Notes under the pieces: generated by a model
The model's input: the letters and a program-made list of their open reading frames with translations, nothing else
Databases searched by the model: none
What the model was told of the DNA's origin: nothing
Part shown: in pieces, positions 11,401 through 21,292 of the stretch
How the letters are laid out: every line of letters starts with the position of its first letter
Numbering within the stretch: position 1 is the first letter of the stretch
NCBI GenBank assembly: GCA_030549775.1
Contig: CM060177.1
Span: 66,331,638-66,395,637, forward strand
DNA from: Tamarix chinensis
Taxonomy: Eukaryota; Streptophyta; Magnoliopsida; Caryophyllales; Tamaricaceae
Length of the DNA: 64,000 bases
Direction of reading: 5' to 3'
Program-made: the position numbers and the translations under genes

Positions 11401-12075
11401 ATGAGTAATTTGTACAAAAATGTCTTTCGAATTGTGGACCTTTATTATATGATTAAATAATACTGATTAGCCAAGTAAGAGTATCTAATGATTAGTATGG
11501 CCTTGAGGGTTTCTCTATGACATCCTGGATAATCCTCTGAATAAGAAACGATTAATGATATCAGAACGATTGAAAGTGAATAAGTATCGGATTATCGTGT
11601 TTTTCGTGATCACCTTAATTAAGACACTATTACTTAAAGTGAAAGACCTCGAGATCGGGAATGGTGACTCCTTAGGGGTCGCTACCCTAAGGACGTGGTT
11701 TAGTCCACGATTATTCTAGTATTTGCTGGTCTGCCTTTGTGCCCCAGCCAGGCCCTATATCTTACTCTTCCTAGCTCTACGGACCTAGTTAGGGGGTATG
11801 CATACTTATGGATTAGGTGTCCTTGTCGGTAGGGTACTGAGTTAGCTTTACGCACCAGTACGACCAGGGTACCTTTGCGTCCTTGGGTTCATGGTTGAAG
11901 GGTACTGAGTAGCTGGTATGCACCGGTACGACCGGTGTACCTTTGTGTCCCGGGTTATCGATCTCCCAATCGAGGCAAATAAATATGATTGATGTGCTGA
12001 TTAAAGAAAAGGAAAGATATTATTATTGAAAGTGGAATATTAATGAGCCGGGCCAAGATGATTATGATATTGAGT

Positions 12076-12345
12076 ACCGGTCCACCGGTTATAATAGTGG
12101 TCCAGGAGCATGTTGCCCTGGTATGTGATTATAAGTACCGGTCCACCGGATATAATAGTGGTCCAGGAGCGTGTTGCCCTGGTATGTGATTATGAGTACC
12201 GGTCCACCGGATATAATAGTGGTCCAGGAGCGTGCTGCCCTGGTATGTGATTATGAGTACCGGTCCATCGGTTATAATAGTGGCCAGGAGCGTTGTGCCC
12301 TGGATGACGATTTTATATATATTCCGGTCCACCAGCTAAAATAGT
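12076..12345 (+). repeat. 61-bp hairpin-array units, four copies, in A
   Basis: ACCGGTCCACCGG begins at 12076, 12137, 12198 and 12259, exactly 61 bp apart. The first three units then read ATAATAGTGGT and a small stem CCAGG-a-GC / GC-CCTGG. The last unit ends in the closing phrase AGTGGGGGTCCCGAGCTC. The exact period and near identity suggest recent expansion. This block is missing from D. Confidence 0.9.
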
Positions 12346-12439
12346 GGGGGTCCCGAGCTCAATAAAATTAGTTATGTATGTGAATAAGATTATGGAAAAA
12401 TACTAATCACTTATAGTGGAACATCATGTGAGTCGGGGC

Positions 12440-12590
12440 CAGATCGGTCCACCGGCAAATAATAGTGGTCAGGTGCGTTCTGCCCTGTGTGTTTATCTTC
12501 CGGTCCACCGACAATAATAGTGGTCAGAGGCGTTATGCCCTGTGTGTTGACTTCCGGTCAACCGGCTATAATAGTGGGGTTATCGTACTC
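12440..12590 (+). repeat. Second hairpin array of A (three units)
   Basis: Three units built on CCGGTCCACCGG (the third as CCGGTCAACCGG), then AATAATAGTGGTCAG and TGCCCTG, with the last closing as AGTGGGGTTATCGTACTCACATGG. It follows the spacer phrase AACATCATGTGAGTCGGGGCC. The arrangement matches the second array in B, D, F and E. Confidence 0.85.
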
Positions 12591-12659
12591 ACATGGATAT
12601 AAAATATGATATTGATGGATTAATGACAGAATAATGGCTTAAGGCCCAAAGTATCGATC

Positions 12660-12893
12660 GTGACTTATAAAGTATTATGTTTGTCATTGTTATGTATGCA
12701 TCTCTCATTATTTATATGTGTGTGGCTTGCATTGTGTGCCGTATGCGGGCCTGTCTTTAAGTGTGGTATTAAAGGGTTACTCAGTACCGTAGTATTGAAG
12801 GGATTCCCTTTATGGGGCCCCTGCCTATTCAATGGGCAGTGCCCTTGCAGGTTTTTCAGGTGCTACTCAAGTGGGGTACGGGAAAGAGAGTAA
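12660..12893 (+). other. 77-codon open frame of uncertain status in A
   Basis: A 77-residue frame, hydrophobic and cysteine-rich at the start (LSLFICVWLALCAVCG) with a basic end (GVRERE). D has a frame of the same length at 58644-58877 with the same first and last residues, in spite of a one-base deletion and a later one-base insertion that shift about 13 residues. No such frame is evident in B or F. No family is recognised. It may be chance, since A and D are close relatives. A membrane segment is plausible by composition only. Confidence 0.25.
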
Positions 12894-13106
12894 GGAGTTA
12901 TCCGGTATCGTTAGGGTTTCCCTCCTTCTTCGTTTAATTCCCTGGTTTTGATGTTATGTTGGTACTTTAACCACCATTGGTGGATTTTATTCCTGAAAAC
13001 AATTTGATGCGCTACTCTGAGTTAAATATGTTGAAGTTCTTGCAATTTACTCTGATTTATGCATGTTGAATGTCTTTCGAATTGTATTTCATTTTCTTAG
13101 CCTTAG

Positions 13107-13152
13107 CACTTGGTAATGGAACGGTATGAGTGAACCGGTCTGGTACTAAGTG
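13107..13152 (+). repeat. Terminal 19-8-19 hairpin of A
   Basis: Arms CACTTGGTAATGGAACGGT (13107-13125) and ACCGGTCTGGTACTAAGTG (13134-13152) pair around an 8-nt loop, with G-U pairs at positions 6, 11 and 12 and mismatches at 10 and 15. It is preceded by TTAGCCTTAG and followed by TGGCGGTAA. The LTR end lies about 100 nt further on once B is removed. Confidence 0.85.
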
Positions 13153-13157
13153 TGGCG

Positions 13158-13162
13158 GTAAT
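13158..13162. repeat. Target-site duplication of B, left (GTAAT)
   Basis: Matches TTAAT at 17948-17952 in the last four bases. The uninterrupted site in D reads GGCGGTAATACTTCCC, which shows how A continues across B. Confidence 0.75.
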
Positions 13163-13589
13163 TGAAATGCTCTGAAAATTTCTAATTTTATAAATTATAT
13201 TTACATGAGGTTTTATTAGAAAATTTATTTAAATAAATTATTTTTATTAAAATAAAAGGATATTTAATTAGGGAAAATCAAGAAGAGATTTATAAGTATT
13301 TTAATTAGGAGGAATTTGGGTAATTTAGCTAATTAAGCATTTTATTTTGAAAATTAATTAAATAAATTATTTTATTTAAAATAATAAGGAGAAAAATAGT
13401 TTCAAATTAATATTAATTTTATAAATAATTTAATTAGAGAAAATTAGGATGTTTTGCTAATTAAAAAGGAATTTATGGAAAATCTTTTAAAAGTCCTAAT
13501 TTAGCCTAAAAAGGGATTTAAATAATATTTTATTTAAATATTATCATTTTTAAATATTCCAAATATTCTAATTAATTTAATTAAGCCAA

Positions 13590-14840
13590 CCCACTATTTT
13601 TATTTTTCCCTTTTTCCTTTTTCCTTTTCTTTTTCTTCTTCTTCCTCTTTTCTTTTTCTTTTTTCTTCTTCTCCCGAACTAGGCCAGTCGCGGCCCAGTC
13701 TTCTCCTTTTCTTTTCCTTCGGTCCAGCCCGCGCCCGCGCGACTTGGCCTCCTTCTGCCGCCCCACGACGCGCCACGTTTTACTTATTTTCCAACTTAAA
13801 CTCAGCGTTCCATTTAATACCTCCTCCTCCGTCGCCGAACCGCCCGGTCTCCTTCCTTTCTTTTTCTCTTCTTTCTTTCTCGGCCGCCCGGTCCAAGCCC
13901 CCCATCTTCTTCTTCCCCAGCCCGACGCCACCGACCTGCACCTGCACCGCCGCCCGCCCTGGTTTTTCGCCGGCGATCTAGCCCGATTTGACCGGCCTTT
14001 TCCTCCCTTTCTCTTCCCCTCGTTTCGGCAGCCTCATAAACCCTATCAACTCTCGCTTTTGTCGCGTGATACTCTCTCTCTCCTGCGCAACCCCTTTTCC
14101 CCCGTTTTGATTTCCGCCGGCCGAACCACGCCAACGGCGACCGGAACCCTAGTTTCATTACCCTCTAGCCGACCCACAGAACCCTAACCCCTCTTATTTT
14201 CTCTATAAATACTCCTTACACTGCCATGTATTGAGTTTTGTTTTCATAACCCAGAATCCTGACCTTGCCACCGCCTACCCTTTAGACGTCTCTTCCGCCG
14301 CCTCCGGCCAACTTCACCGCCCGTTTTAGCCACCCGTGTCATCCTTGAACCGCCCTCTATCTAACCAAATCTATCTCGCCCTTCTATTCTTCCTGCACAA
14401 GCCGCCCCAGCTGTGCGAAGTCCCCTTCCCGATCAACCCTATTTTCTGCCCCGCCACCCTTCGCGCCGCCCTTAACCACCTCCTCCGTCGCTAAGGCCGC
14501 TTCTTTCACCTCCCAAACTGTGCTGCAGACCCTGCCCTACCTTCCCATACCTTTAGTTTCCTTTTTCTCGTTCTCCTCCCCTCTCTTTCTTCATCTCCTC
14601 CATTCGGCCATCACCACCGCCGCCGTGCGCCGCCACCTTTGGCTGTGCCGCCAACTTCATTCTGTCCCTCTCCTTCTGGGGAACTCAAAACAACCCAGCT
14701 CCCATTTTAATTCTTCCTATCTTATTCCCAGCATGCAACTTTCCCTTCTTTCCTCTCTTTTTCCGGCCACCGCCGCCACCGCCGTGCACCACCGCCGGTG
14801 CCGCCTATCCCCACCAACATTTGGTTGAACCCTAGACCCT
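13590..14840 (+). promoter_or_regulatory. C/T- and CCG-rich domain of B
   Basis: Pyrimidine-rich, CpG-rich block in the same place as in A. Long frames run open in both directions and are not called. A TATA box lies within it at 14204. Confidence 0.6.
14204..14210 (+). promoter_or_regulatory. TATA box of B
   Basis: CTCTATAAATACTCC, about 1.04 kb inside the element, is a close match to the plant TATA consensus. Transcription would be expected to start about 30 bp downstream, near 14235. C has CCTATAAATACCCC at the equivalent place, and I has the same on the minus strand. Confidence 0.65.
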
Positions 14841-14879
14841 CTCAGCTATTTTCCCTATTTTTATAACCGTTAAATTATT

Positions 14880-15194
14880 TTATTTCAATTATTTACATAT
14901 AAATACTATTATTATTATTATTCTTAATATTTATATTTTAATATGCATTATTATTATTATGATTATTATTATTATTTTATTATTTTATTATTATATATGT
15001 TGAGGGCTGAAGCCGAATATATTTTAATTTGATTTTATTATTATTCTTCTTATTATTTCTATAATTACTATTATTAATATTAAAATGTTATAAGTATAAT
15101 TATTATTAATATTATTATTTTCTATTTCGAATTTCCATTATTATTATTTATTATCATTAATATAAATATTTTAACATTTGTGTTGTTAATAATG

Positions 15195-15237
<43 letters not shown>

Positions 15238-15450
15238 CATAATCATTATCATTATTACTATTATTATTATTATTATTATTATTATTTCTGAATTGGGTTA
15301 TTTATTTTACAAATAATCTTTTTAGTATTATTTTGGTAAAGGGTCCGAATCCCTTATTTCACTTTATTTTTGAGTAATGCCTTTTTATTATTATTTCTAC
15401 TATTTTATTATTCTTATTAATATTAATATTGATATTATTTTTGTACTTTT
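14880..15450 (+). repeat. ATT-rich microsatellite region of B
   Basis: Many (ATT)n runs, the longest around 15190-15290 with interruptions. The same position in F (44908-45420) and, as ATC/AAT, in G (about 19800-19925) is also trinucleotide-rich, so this is part of the subfamily design. Confidence 0.85.
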
Positions 15451-15889
15451 GTTATTATTAGTTTATCCAAAAGCCTAGTCTTATATTACGTTAGTTTTTA
15501 ATATTATTTTGATAGGAGAGAGTCTAATTTTAGCTCTTATTTCATAATAGGTAAAACCAGTCAAACCCTAAGGAGGCGTAGGAGCGTGCTCCAAGACCGG
15601 TGTCGTTTTAGGTAAGGAGTGCTAAGGCCTTTTATGTGCTTATGTGTATTATGTGTTTCGCATGTTATGTATCTAATATTTATTATAATTAAATATTTTA
15701 TATGTGGTATGACTTGGAGTTGAAGTATGTTGTGCATGGTATGTGTATTAATTTTGTATGATGATATGTGTTGTGTATGTGAGGAACTCGATGTGGTTTG
15801 TGTGAGAGGAAGGATGAAAAAGGAGGATGGGGAAAGAAGTTGACTAAGGGAAGTGAGTTGACCTAAATTTTATGATTTTATAAGGAATA

Positions 15890-16560
15890 ATCTAGTTTAT
15901 GATGCTATTTGGGAGAATTTAATTTATGATATTATATGGGAGAATTTAAGTTATGATTTGATTGGGAGAGTTAACTTATAATTTGTTTGGGAGAATTTAG
16001 TTTATGATGTTATTTGGGAGAAAGTAATTTATAATATTATATAGGAGAATTTAAGTTATGATTTGATTGGGAGAGTTAATTTATAATTTGTTTGGGAGAA
16101 TCTAATTTATGATGTTATTTGGGAAAATGTAATTTATGATATTATATGGGGGAATCTAATTTAGGATTTGCTTGGGGGAAATTCAATTTATAGTTTTCCT
16201 TGGGAGATTCTAATTTATGATTTTATGTGGAAGAATCTTTATGGCTTGAATTTAGGGTTTAGTATGGAAGAATCTTTATGGTTTGAATTTAGGGTTTGGT
16301 ATGGGTGAATCTTTGGTTTTGGTTGGATTGAATTTATGGTTTTGTATGACGGAATCTAGGGTTTACCTGGTGGTATTAATGGATGTATGTTGGTATTAGG
16401 GTTTGTATGATGATATCAAGGTTTGTATGGTGGTAATTATAGTTGTATGGTGGTATTAGGATTTACATGGTGAAATTGATGATTGAATGGTGGTATTAGG
16501 GTTTGCATGGTTGAATTTAGGGCTTCACATGGAATTTTAGGGATTACATGAAAAAGGTTC
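15890..16560 (+). repeat. Central tandem arrays of B
   Basis: First part: GGGAGAATTTAATTTATGAT-like units starting at 15911, 15938, 15964, 15989 and 16016, a spacing of 25-27 bp. Second part, from about 16250: GTATGGTGGTATTAGGGTTT-like units. F has only the second type. Frames across the block carry no domain. Confidence 0.75.
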
Positions 16561-16937
16561 GAAGGTTTGCATGGAAAGATTAGTGTGTGCATGGAAGTGA
16601 AATTTACGTGTGAAAAGTTGATTTGGGATGTAAGGGAGGAAGTAGAAGAGTTATTTGGGTGTTTGAATGTTTTGGGTGAAAAATAATACGTAAGAAATTA
16701 TAAGGGTATGGAGGTGACTGAATTAGGGTTTGGAGTGATTGACTATGGTTGTGGGGGTCAATTAGGGTATGTGGTGCATGTCTAGGGTTTTGGTGGTACA
16801 CATGTGTAATTGGTGAATAAAGTATGATGATGAATATGGAATTTATGATTTATGATTCGTGCATGTATATGGTGAAAGCTTCTGAATAAGATACTTAAAA
16901 CATTAATTATCTGAAGAGGAAGATCGTTGAGACGGGA

Positions 16938-17070
16938 CCAACCGATCCACCGGTTCGGAATAGTGGTTAGGGTCTTTACCCTATGTGCGACCGATCCACC
17001 GGTTATAATAGTGGTTAGGACATGATGTCCTATGTGTGACCGATCCACCGGTTATAATAGTGGGGGTTCC
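16938..17070 (+). repeat. Hairpin array 1 of B (three units)
   Basis: Three units CCGATCCACCGG-TT-..AATAGTGG. The first two carry small perfect hairpins: TAGGGT-CTTT-ACCCTA (16968-16983) and TAGGAC-ATGAT-GTCCTA (17016-17032). The third closes with AGTGGGGGTTCCCGAGCTC. Confidence 0.9.
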
Positions 17071-17147
17071 CGAGCTCAATAGTCACAAACCAGAATGCTT
17101 AAAAGATACTAATTACTTACAGTGGAATACTATGCGAGCCGGAGCCA

Positions 17148-17285
17148 ACCGATCCACCGGTTAGGAATAGTGGTTAGGACGCGTAGTCCTATGTGTCTCC
17201 GATCCACCGGCTATAATAGTGGTTAGGGTATGCTACCCTATGTGCCTCCGATCCACCGGCTATAATAGTGGGGGCTTCCGTACTC
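17148..17285 (+). repeat. Hairpin array 2 of B (three units)
   Basis: Same build as array 1. The hairpins are TAGGAC-GCGTA-GTCCTA (17175-17191) and TAGGGT-ATGCT-ACCCTA (17224-17240), and the closing phrase is GGGGGCTTCCGTACTCGCATGG. Loops differ and stems covary with those of array 1. Confidence 0.9.
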
Positions 17286-17804
17286 GCATGGATTTGATAA
17301 AAAGTATGGTGTGAATCGGATTCTGATAAGAGATTAATTAAGTGATTAATTCAGATTATTCATGGGCCTTTATACTTTTACCTGGTTGATCATATGCATT
17401 TATGAATATACTCTTTTACGTCCTGCATGATTTATGTATTTATGTGTTGGCCTTAGTGATCAAGTCACCTTACTCAGTACTGGACCCGTACTGATACTAC
17501 CTTGGTTGATGGGTCCTGTGATGATCCACTGATGGTGGGGAGCAGACCTCTTGTGCAGGATTAAGATCAGAGACTCTTTTGGGGTGGCAGGCCTGATTTG
17601 AGTGAGTAGGCAATCCGGAATTTGACCCATCGGGTTTTATCTTGTTTAAATGTATTTCTATTTGGAAGTTACAAGTGTTATTTGAAACTTTAAGGGTATT
17701 GTAATTAACTCTTAATTTCTCATACTCTGATTTTGTGTACGATCTTCGAATCCTTTTATGAATTGTTAATTTGAATTTAACATAAATCTTTTCTTTAGCC
17801 TTAT

Positions 17805-17850
17805 CACTTGGTACTGGAACGGTTGGAGAAAACCGGTCTGGTACTAAGTG
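17805..17850 (+). repeat. Terminal 19-8-19 hairpin of B
   Basis: CACTTGGTACTGGAACGGT pairs with ACCGGTCTGGTACTAAGTG. 18 of 19 positions pair, three as G-U, with a single A-G mismatch at position 15. It ends 97 nt before the element end. Confidence 0.9.
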
Positions 17851-17947
17851 TGGCGGTAACATTCCCAGAATTCACAGGTTTTAAGTATTTCTATTTTAAT
17901 TGCTTCCGCTTTTCAAAAAAAAAAGTAGTGAATTTTGGGGTGTCACA

Positions 17948-17952
17948 TTAAT
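17948..17952. repeat. Target-site duplication of B, right (TTAAT)
   Basis: Partner of 13158-13162, with four of five bases kept. Confidence 0.7.
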
Positions 17953-18042
17953 ACTCCCAAAGTTCACATTTTATTTATCTGCTTCCGCTATTATCTTTTA
18001 ATAAAACAAAATTTTTCAATAGTGAATTTTGGGGGTGTTACA

Positions 18043-18047
18043 CCTAC
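18043..18047. repeat. Target-site duplication of A, right (CCTAC)
   Basis: Exact partner of 8033-8037. Confidence 0.95.
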
Positions 18048-18176
18048 TTAAGTGTCACATATTATAAGGCCTATAGAATACATCCTACCTTTTCACTACC
18101 TTGTTCCCTACCTACACACTCACTAACCTTTTTGATGCCTAAACTTGAGCCCCTTTACTCATTAGCTTATATTTCT
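18048..18176 (+). mobile_element. LTR of element H, segment 2
   Basis: A short C/T-leaning piece between insertions A and G. It links the C/T-rich segment before 8037 to the one after 21292. It ends with the TTTCT duplicated on the far side of G. Confidence 0.5.
18172..18176. repeat. Target-site duplication of G, left (TTTCT)
   Basis: Identical to 21293-21297. Confidence 0.9.
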
Positions 18177-18250
18177 TGTAACACCCCTAAAAATCATAGT
18201 TGCAACATTTCGTTTAATTAAAACAAACATGAGCACGGGGGTGCTACATC

Positions 18251-18295
18251 GTGATTAGTATAAGCCTAGCCCCCTACTAGTCTCGTACCAACAAC
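18251..18295 (-). repeat. Terminal hairpin of G
   Basis: On the minus strand GTTGTTGGTACGAGACTAG pairs with CTAGGCTTATACTAATCAC (16 of 19 positions, three as G-U) around a 7-nt loop. The stem sequence differs from A and B but keeps length, place and the A-G mismatch at position 15. Confidence 0.75.
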
Positions 18296-18844
18296 ATGGC
18301 TAAGAAATAATTTTCAAAAATCATTGATTAATTAAGACATGGAATTGTAAAAATCCAAAATATTCATAATAAAGAGAAGTCAAAGTGTGAGATTTAAGCA
18401 TTAATATAGAATTAAAAATGGATCCAAGTCAAACCCCTGAGGGAAAAAAGTGATACAATGGTAATGTAAAACTACAAAATGTAGAGAGTGCAGTCAACAC
18501 TCACTCTCGGACCTAAGCAATCATCACACACCCTCGTACAACGCATCCAATACGTCATAGGCATCAAATACAGTACCTACTATATACATAAAATCAAAAG
18601 GGGCCTCTACGTGTGTGAATGAGTAGCACCCATGAAATGGATAATCAGTATGCGACGTACCAAACAAGGTAACCATGAAGCTAAGGCCATACATAAAATA
18701 CAGATAACACAAGCATTTAACTATGCAGATAAACCATACATGAAAGATAGATAGCATAAGCCATGTTACAGTCTGGTTAACTTAATAATTAGATCTCTAA
18801 TCAATATTTTCATTTCCACCATGCTCTTTATAATTCCATATGAG

Positions 18845-19205
18845 TATGGGAATCCCACTATTATAGTCGGTGGATCAAAAATATACATGATATAATGCTT
18901 CTAAATACTATTATTTGCCGGTGGATCGGTCTCTAAGGTAAATTGCTCTTGGCCACTATTATGCTTGTGGATTAATCTGGCCCCAACTCTCATGATGTTC
19001 CACTGTAAGTTATTAGTATCTTTCCTATATATAATCATAGATTATGGTTTGGTTTATTGAGCTTGGAATCTCCTACTATTATAGCTGGTGGATCAAAAAC
19101 ATACAGGGTAGAATGCTCTTGACCACTATTATTCATCGATAGATCAGCCACCATAGCATCCTATATCTGGCCACTATTATGCCAATAGATCAGTATAGGG
19201 CTGGC
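18845..19205 (-). repeat. Two three-unit hairpin arrays of G
   Basis: Plus-strand CCACTATTAT phrases followed by CGGTGGATC-type sequence recur three times, then a spacer holding CTCATGATGTTCCACTGTAAG, then three times again. The 3+3 layout survives heavy decay. Confidence 0.75.
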
Positions 19206-19799
19206 TTAATAGACATCCACTTTAAATTATTAGTTGTATCTGTGTTATATTCAATAGATGTTTTCACCCTAAACATGTATGTCCTTTAGAATACTCACTC
19301 ACACAACCTATCTACTCATATTCTCCTAAAAGGGCACATCCCATAAGCACTATAAAGCACAAGATACATTATCGTTTTACACATGTCATAAGGAGAATGT
19401 ATACACTCATCTTAGCTCCATGATACACTACAAGTAAGTATTCATAATCACATAAGGTACATAAATATATCATCACAAATAACATGAAACAATACAATAC
19501 ACATATTAGGCTTCTACCACATCCTTCCTAAAATGACACCATGCATGGAGCACTACCTTACGCCTCCTTAAGGTTCGGACTTGGTTCACCTATAACAGGG
19601 GAAACAATAGGGTTAACTTCCCTCTTATTAACATTTTCATTAATTTCTACTCACCTCTATTATAACCTAATATCAAGTATAATAATAAAATAGTAGCTTT
19701 AGTAGTAAACATTTGGATATTACCCTTAAAATAGTTATTCATGCTATTATTAGCTAAAATAGGTTTAGGTAGTTATATTAGATTATGATAAGATATTAT

Positions 19800-19925
19800 T
19801 AAAAATGTTAGAAATAATAATGATAAGGATGATGATGATGATGATGATGATAATAATAATAATAACCATAATAATAATAATAATAACAATAATAATAATG
19901 TTGATGATGATGATCATAATAATAA
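19800..19925. repeat. AAT/ATG trinucleotide repeat of G
   Basis: Runs of GATGATGATG and AATAATAATAA, matching the ATT-rich block of B and F in antisense. Confidence 0.9.
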
Positions 19926-21292
19926 TAAGAATGAGATTTGTATAATAATTACACAAAATAACTTATACTTAAAAGCTAGGAAGGCTTAGGGCACAACCTA
20001 GTGAGGGTGGCAGCAGCGGCGGTGGTGGCTAAAGTGGTGGTTTGGAGAAGGTGGTCTTTTAGGGATGAAATAGAGAGATTTAGATGGTGGTTGTGATGGT
20101 GGTGGACTCTCTAGGCTGAGAGGGTTGGAGTGCTGGTAGTAGTGTAGCAAGGGTGATAGCAAAAGTAGTGTGGTTGTGGAGGTCAAGGGTGGTGGAGAAG
20201 GAGGGAGGAGGAAATAGAAGGAGAAAGGAAGAAATAAAGTAGGGGAAGGTAGATGAGGTCCTTTTGGGTTGATGGGGTAATGTAGGGAAGGGTTTCAATG
20301 GTTTTTGGGGCGGTAGTGTTTCATAGTGGCGGCTAGGGGAGCTTATAAAGTTTTGGTAGTAAAAATACACTAAAGTTTCTAGGCAGCATAAAGGAGTTCA
20401 AATAGGATTGGTAGGGAATATTTATGGGCCAATTATGGGAGGATAGGAGAAAAGGGGAAGTGAATAAGAGGGGCAGGTGAGGAAGGGATCACCGACCCAT
20501 GGTGGCAAGCCATTATGAGCCAATAAAAATTGTTGTGTGCAATTAGGAGGTGGAGAGAAAGGAAAGGGGAATGGGCATGCAAGGAAGAAGGTACAAGGTA
20601 GGTTAGGGATAGAAAAGGAAAGGAAAATAATGGGGGGTGAGAGACAGGAGGTGTAGGCCGGCGGTATAGTGGTAGAGGGGACAACAATGGCAGAGTTGTA
20701 GGCCAACCTACAACGCGAGGACAGAGAGAAGGGAGGAGGAAGAATATAGGGTTGGGCCGGCTGGTCATAGGAAAGAGAAAAGAAAGAAAAAGAGGGAGAG
20801 AACCAACAGGTGAGGGAGGAGAAAAAAAAAGAGGGCGGGCTAGGTTATGTGGGGGAGAGAAGAGAGGGAGGGGGAGTTAGGCCTAGCATGGCCCAATTCG
20901 AGGATGAAGGGGAGAAAAGAAAAAAGAGAAAGTATAAAAAAAGAAGAAAAAGGAAAAAGGGAAAAGGAAGGAAAAAAGCAAAAAAAAAATTAAGTTTGTT
21001 GGGTTATTCTGCATATCTTAGTATTTTTTGAATATTTAAAAAAAAATTAAACTTAGTAAAATAATATTTATATTCATTTTTATATTAATTTAGGATATTT
21101 TGAGTAATTTTTCCTAAATTCTATTTTTAACTAAAAAAATACTATAATCTTTCCCAATTAAATTACCTATTATTTTCCTCTTTTTTATATTTAATACTCC
21201 CCTTATTTTAATAAAATAATATATTTAATTAATTTTTCTAATAAATTTCTATTTTATCATAATTTTCTAAATTAGGGTTTTGGGGTATTACA

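Larger units (their letters stand above)
13163..17947 (+). mobile_element. Giant solo LTR-like element B, nested in A
   Basis: About 4.8 kb, from TGAAATGCTCTGAAAATTTC to GTGAATTTTGGGGTGTCACA. It sits inside GGCGGTAAT-ACTCCC of A, where D is uninterrupted, which proves insertion. Order: AT-rich start, C/T- and CCG-rich domain, TATA box, ATT microsatellites, 26-27-bp GGGAGAATTTA array, GGTGGTATTAGGG array, two three-unit hairpin arrays, terminal hairpin. It differs from A in the middle third (ATT and GGTGGTATT repeats in place of the GGTAATTT array), so it defines a second subfamily with C, F and G. No coding capacity was found. Confidence 0.85.
8038..18042 (+). mobile_element. Giant solo LTR-like element A (interrupted by B)
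   Basis: Starts TGTAATACCCCAAAA (8038) and ends GGGGGTGTTACA (18042), with exact 5-bp duplications CCTAC outside. Removing nested B (13163-17947) and one copy of its duplication leaves about 5.2 kb. It has no primer-binding site, gag, pol or polypurine tract. Order inside: AT-rich start; C/T- and CCG-rich domain (about 8350-9570); hairpin; 27-28-bp array; GGTCCACCGG hairpin arrays; a 77-codon open frame; terminal hairpin. One unit with TG...CA ends, near-inverted termini and one duplication pair is what a solo LTR leaves. 5 kb is extreme for an LTR. A non-autonomous LTR derivative is the alternative. Confidence 0.85.
18177..21292 (-). mobile_element. Giant solo LTR-like element G (antisense)
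   Basis: On the plus strand it runs TGTAACACCCC...TTTGGGGTATTACA, with exact TTTCT duplications outside. Reading on the minus strand: C/T-rich domain (20985 down to about 19990), ATT/ATC repeats, two three-unit hairpin arrays (about 19200-18850) and the terminal hairpin. It is shorter (3.1 kb) and more decayed than B, with many CCGG sites lost, but belongs to the B subfamily by order of parts. No coding region. Long minus-strand frames at 20080-20768 lie in the pyrimidine-rich block and are not called. Confidence 0.85.

Noticed and set aside
12129..12332. 67-codon minus-strand frame
   Set aside because: Falls in the 61-bp tandem units; a by-product of the repeat.
16938..17285. CRISPR array
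   Set aside because: Regular repeats with variable parts, but this is plant LTR DNA, the variable parts are small palindromes, and the unit belongs to a dispersed family.
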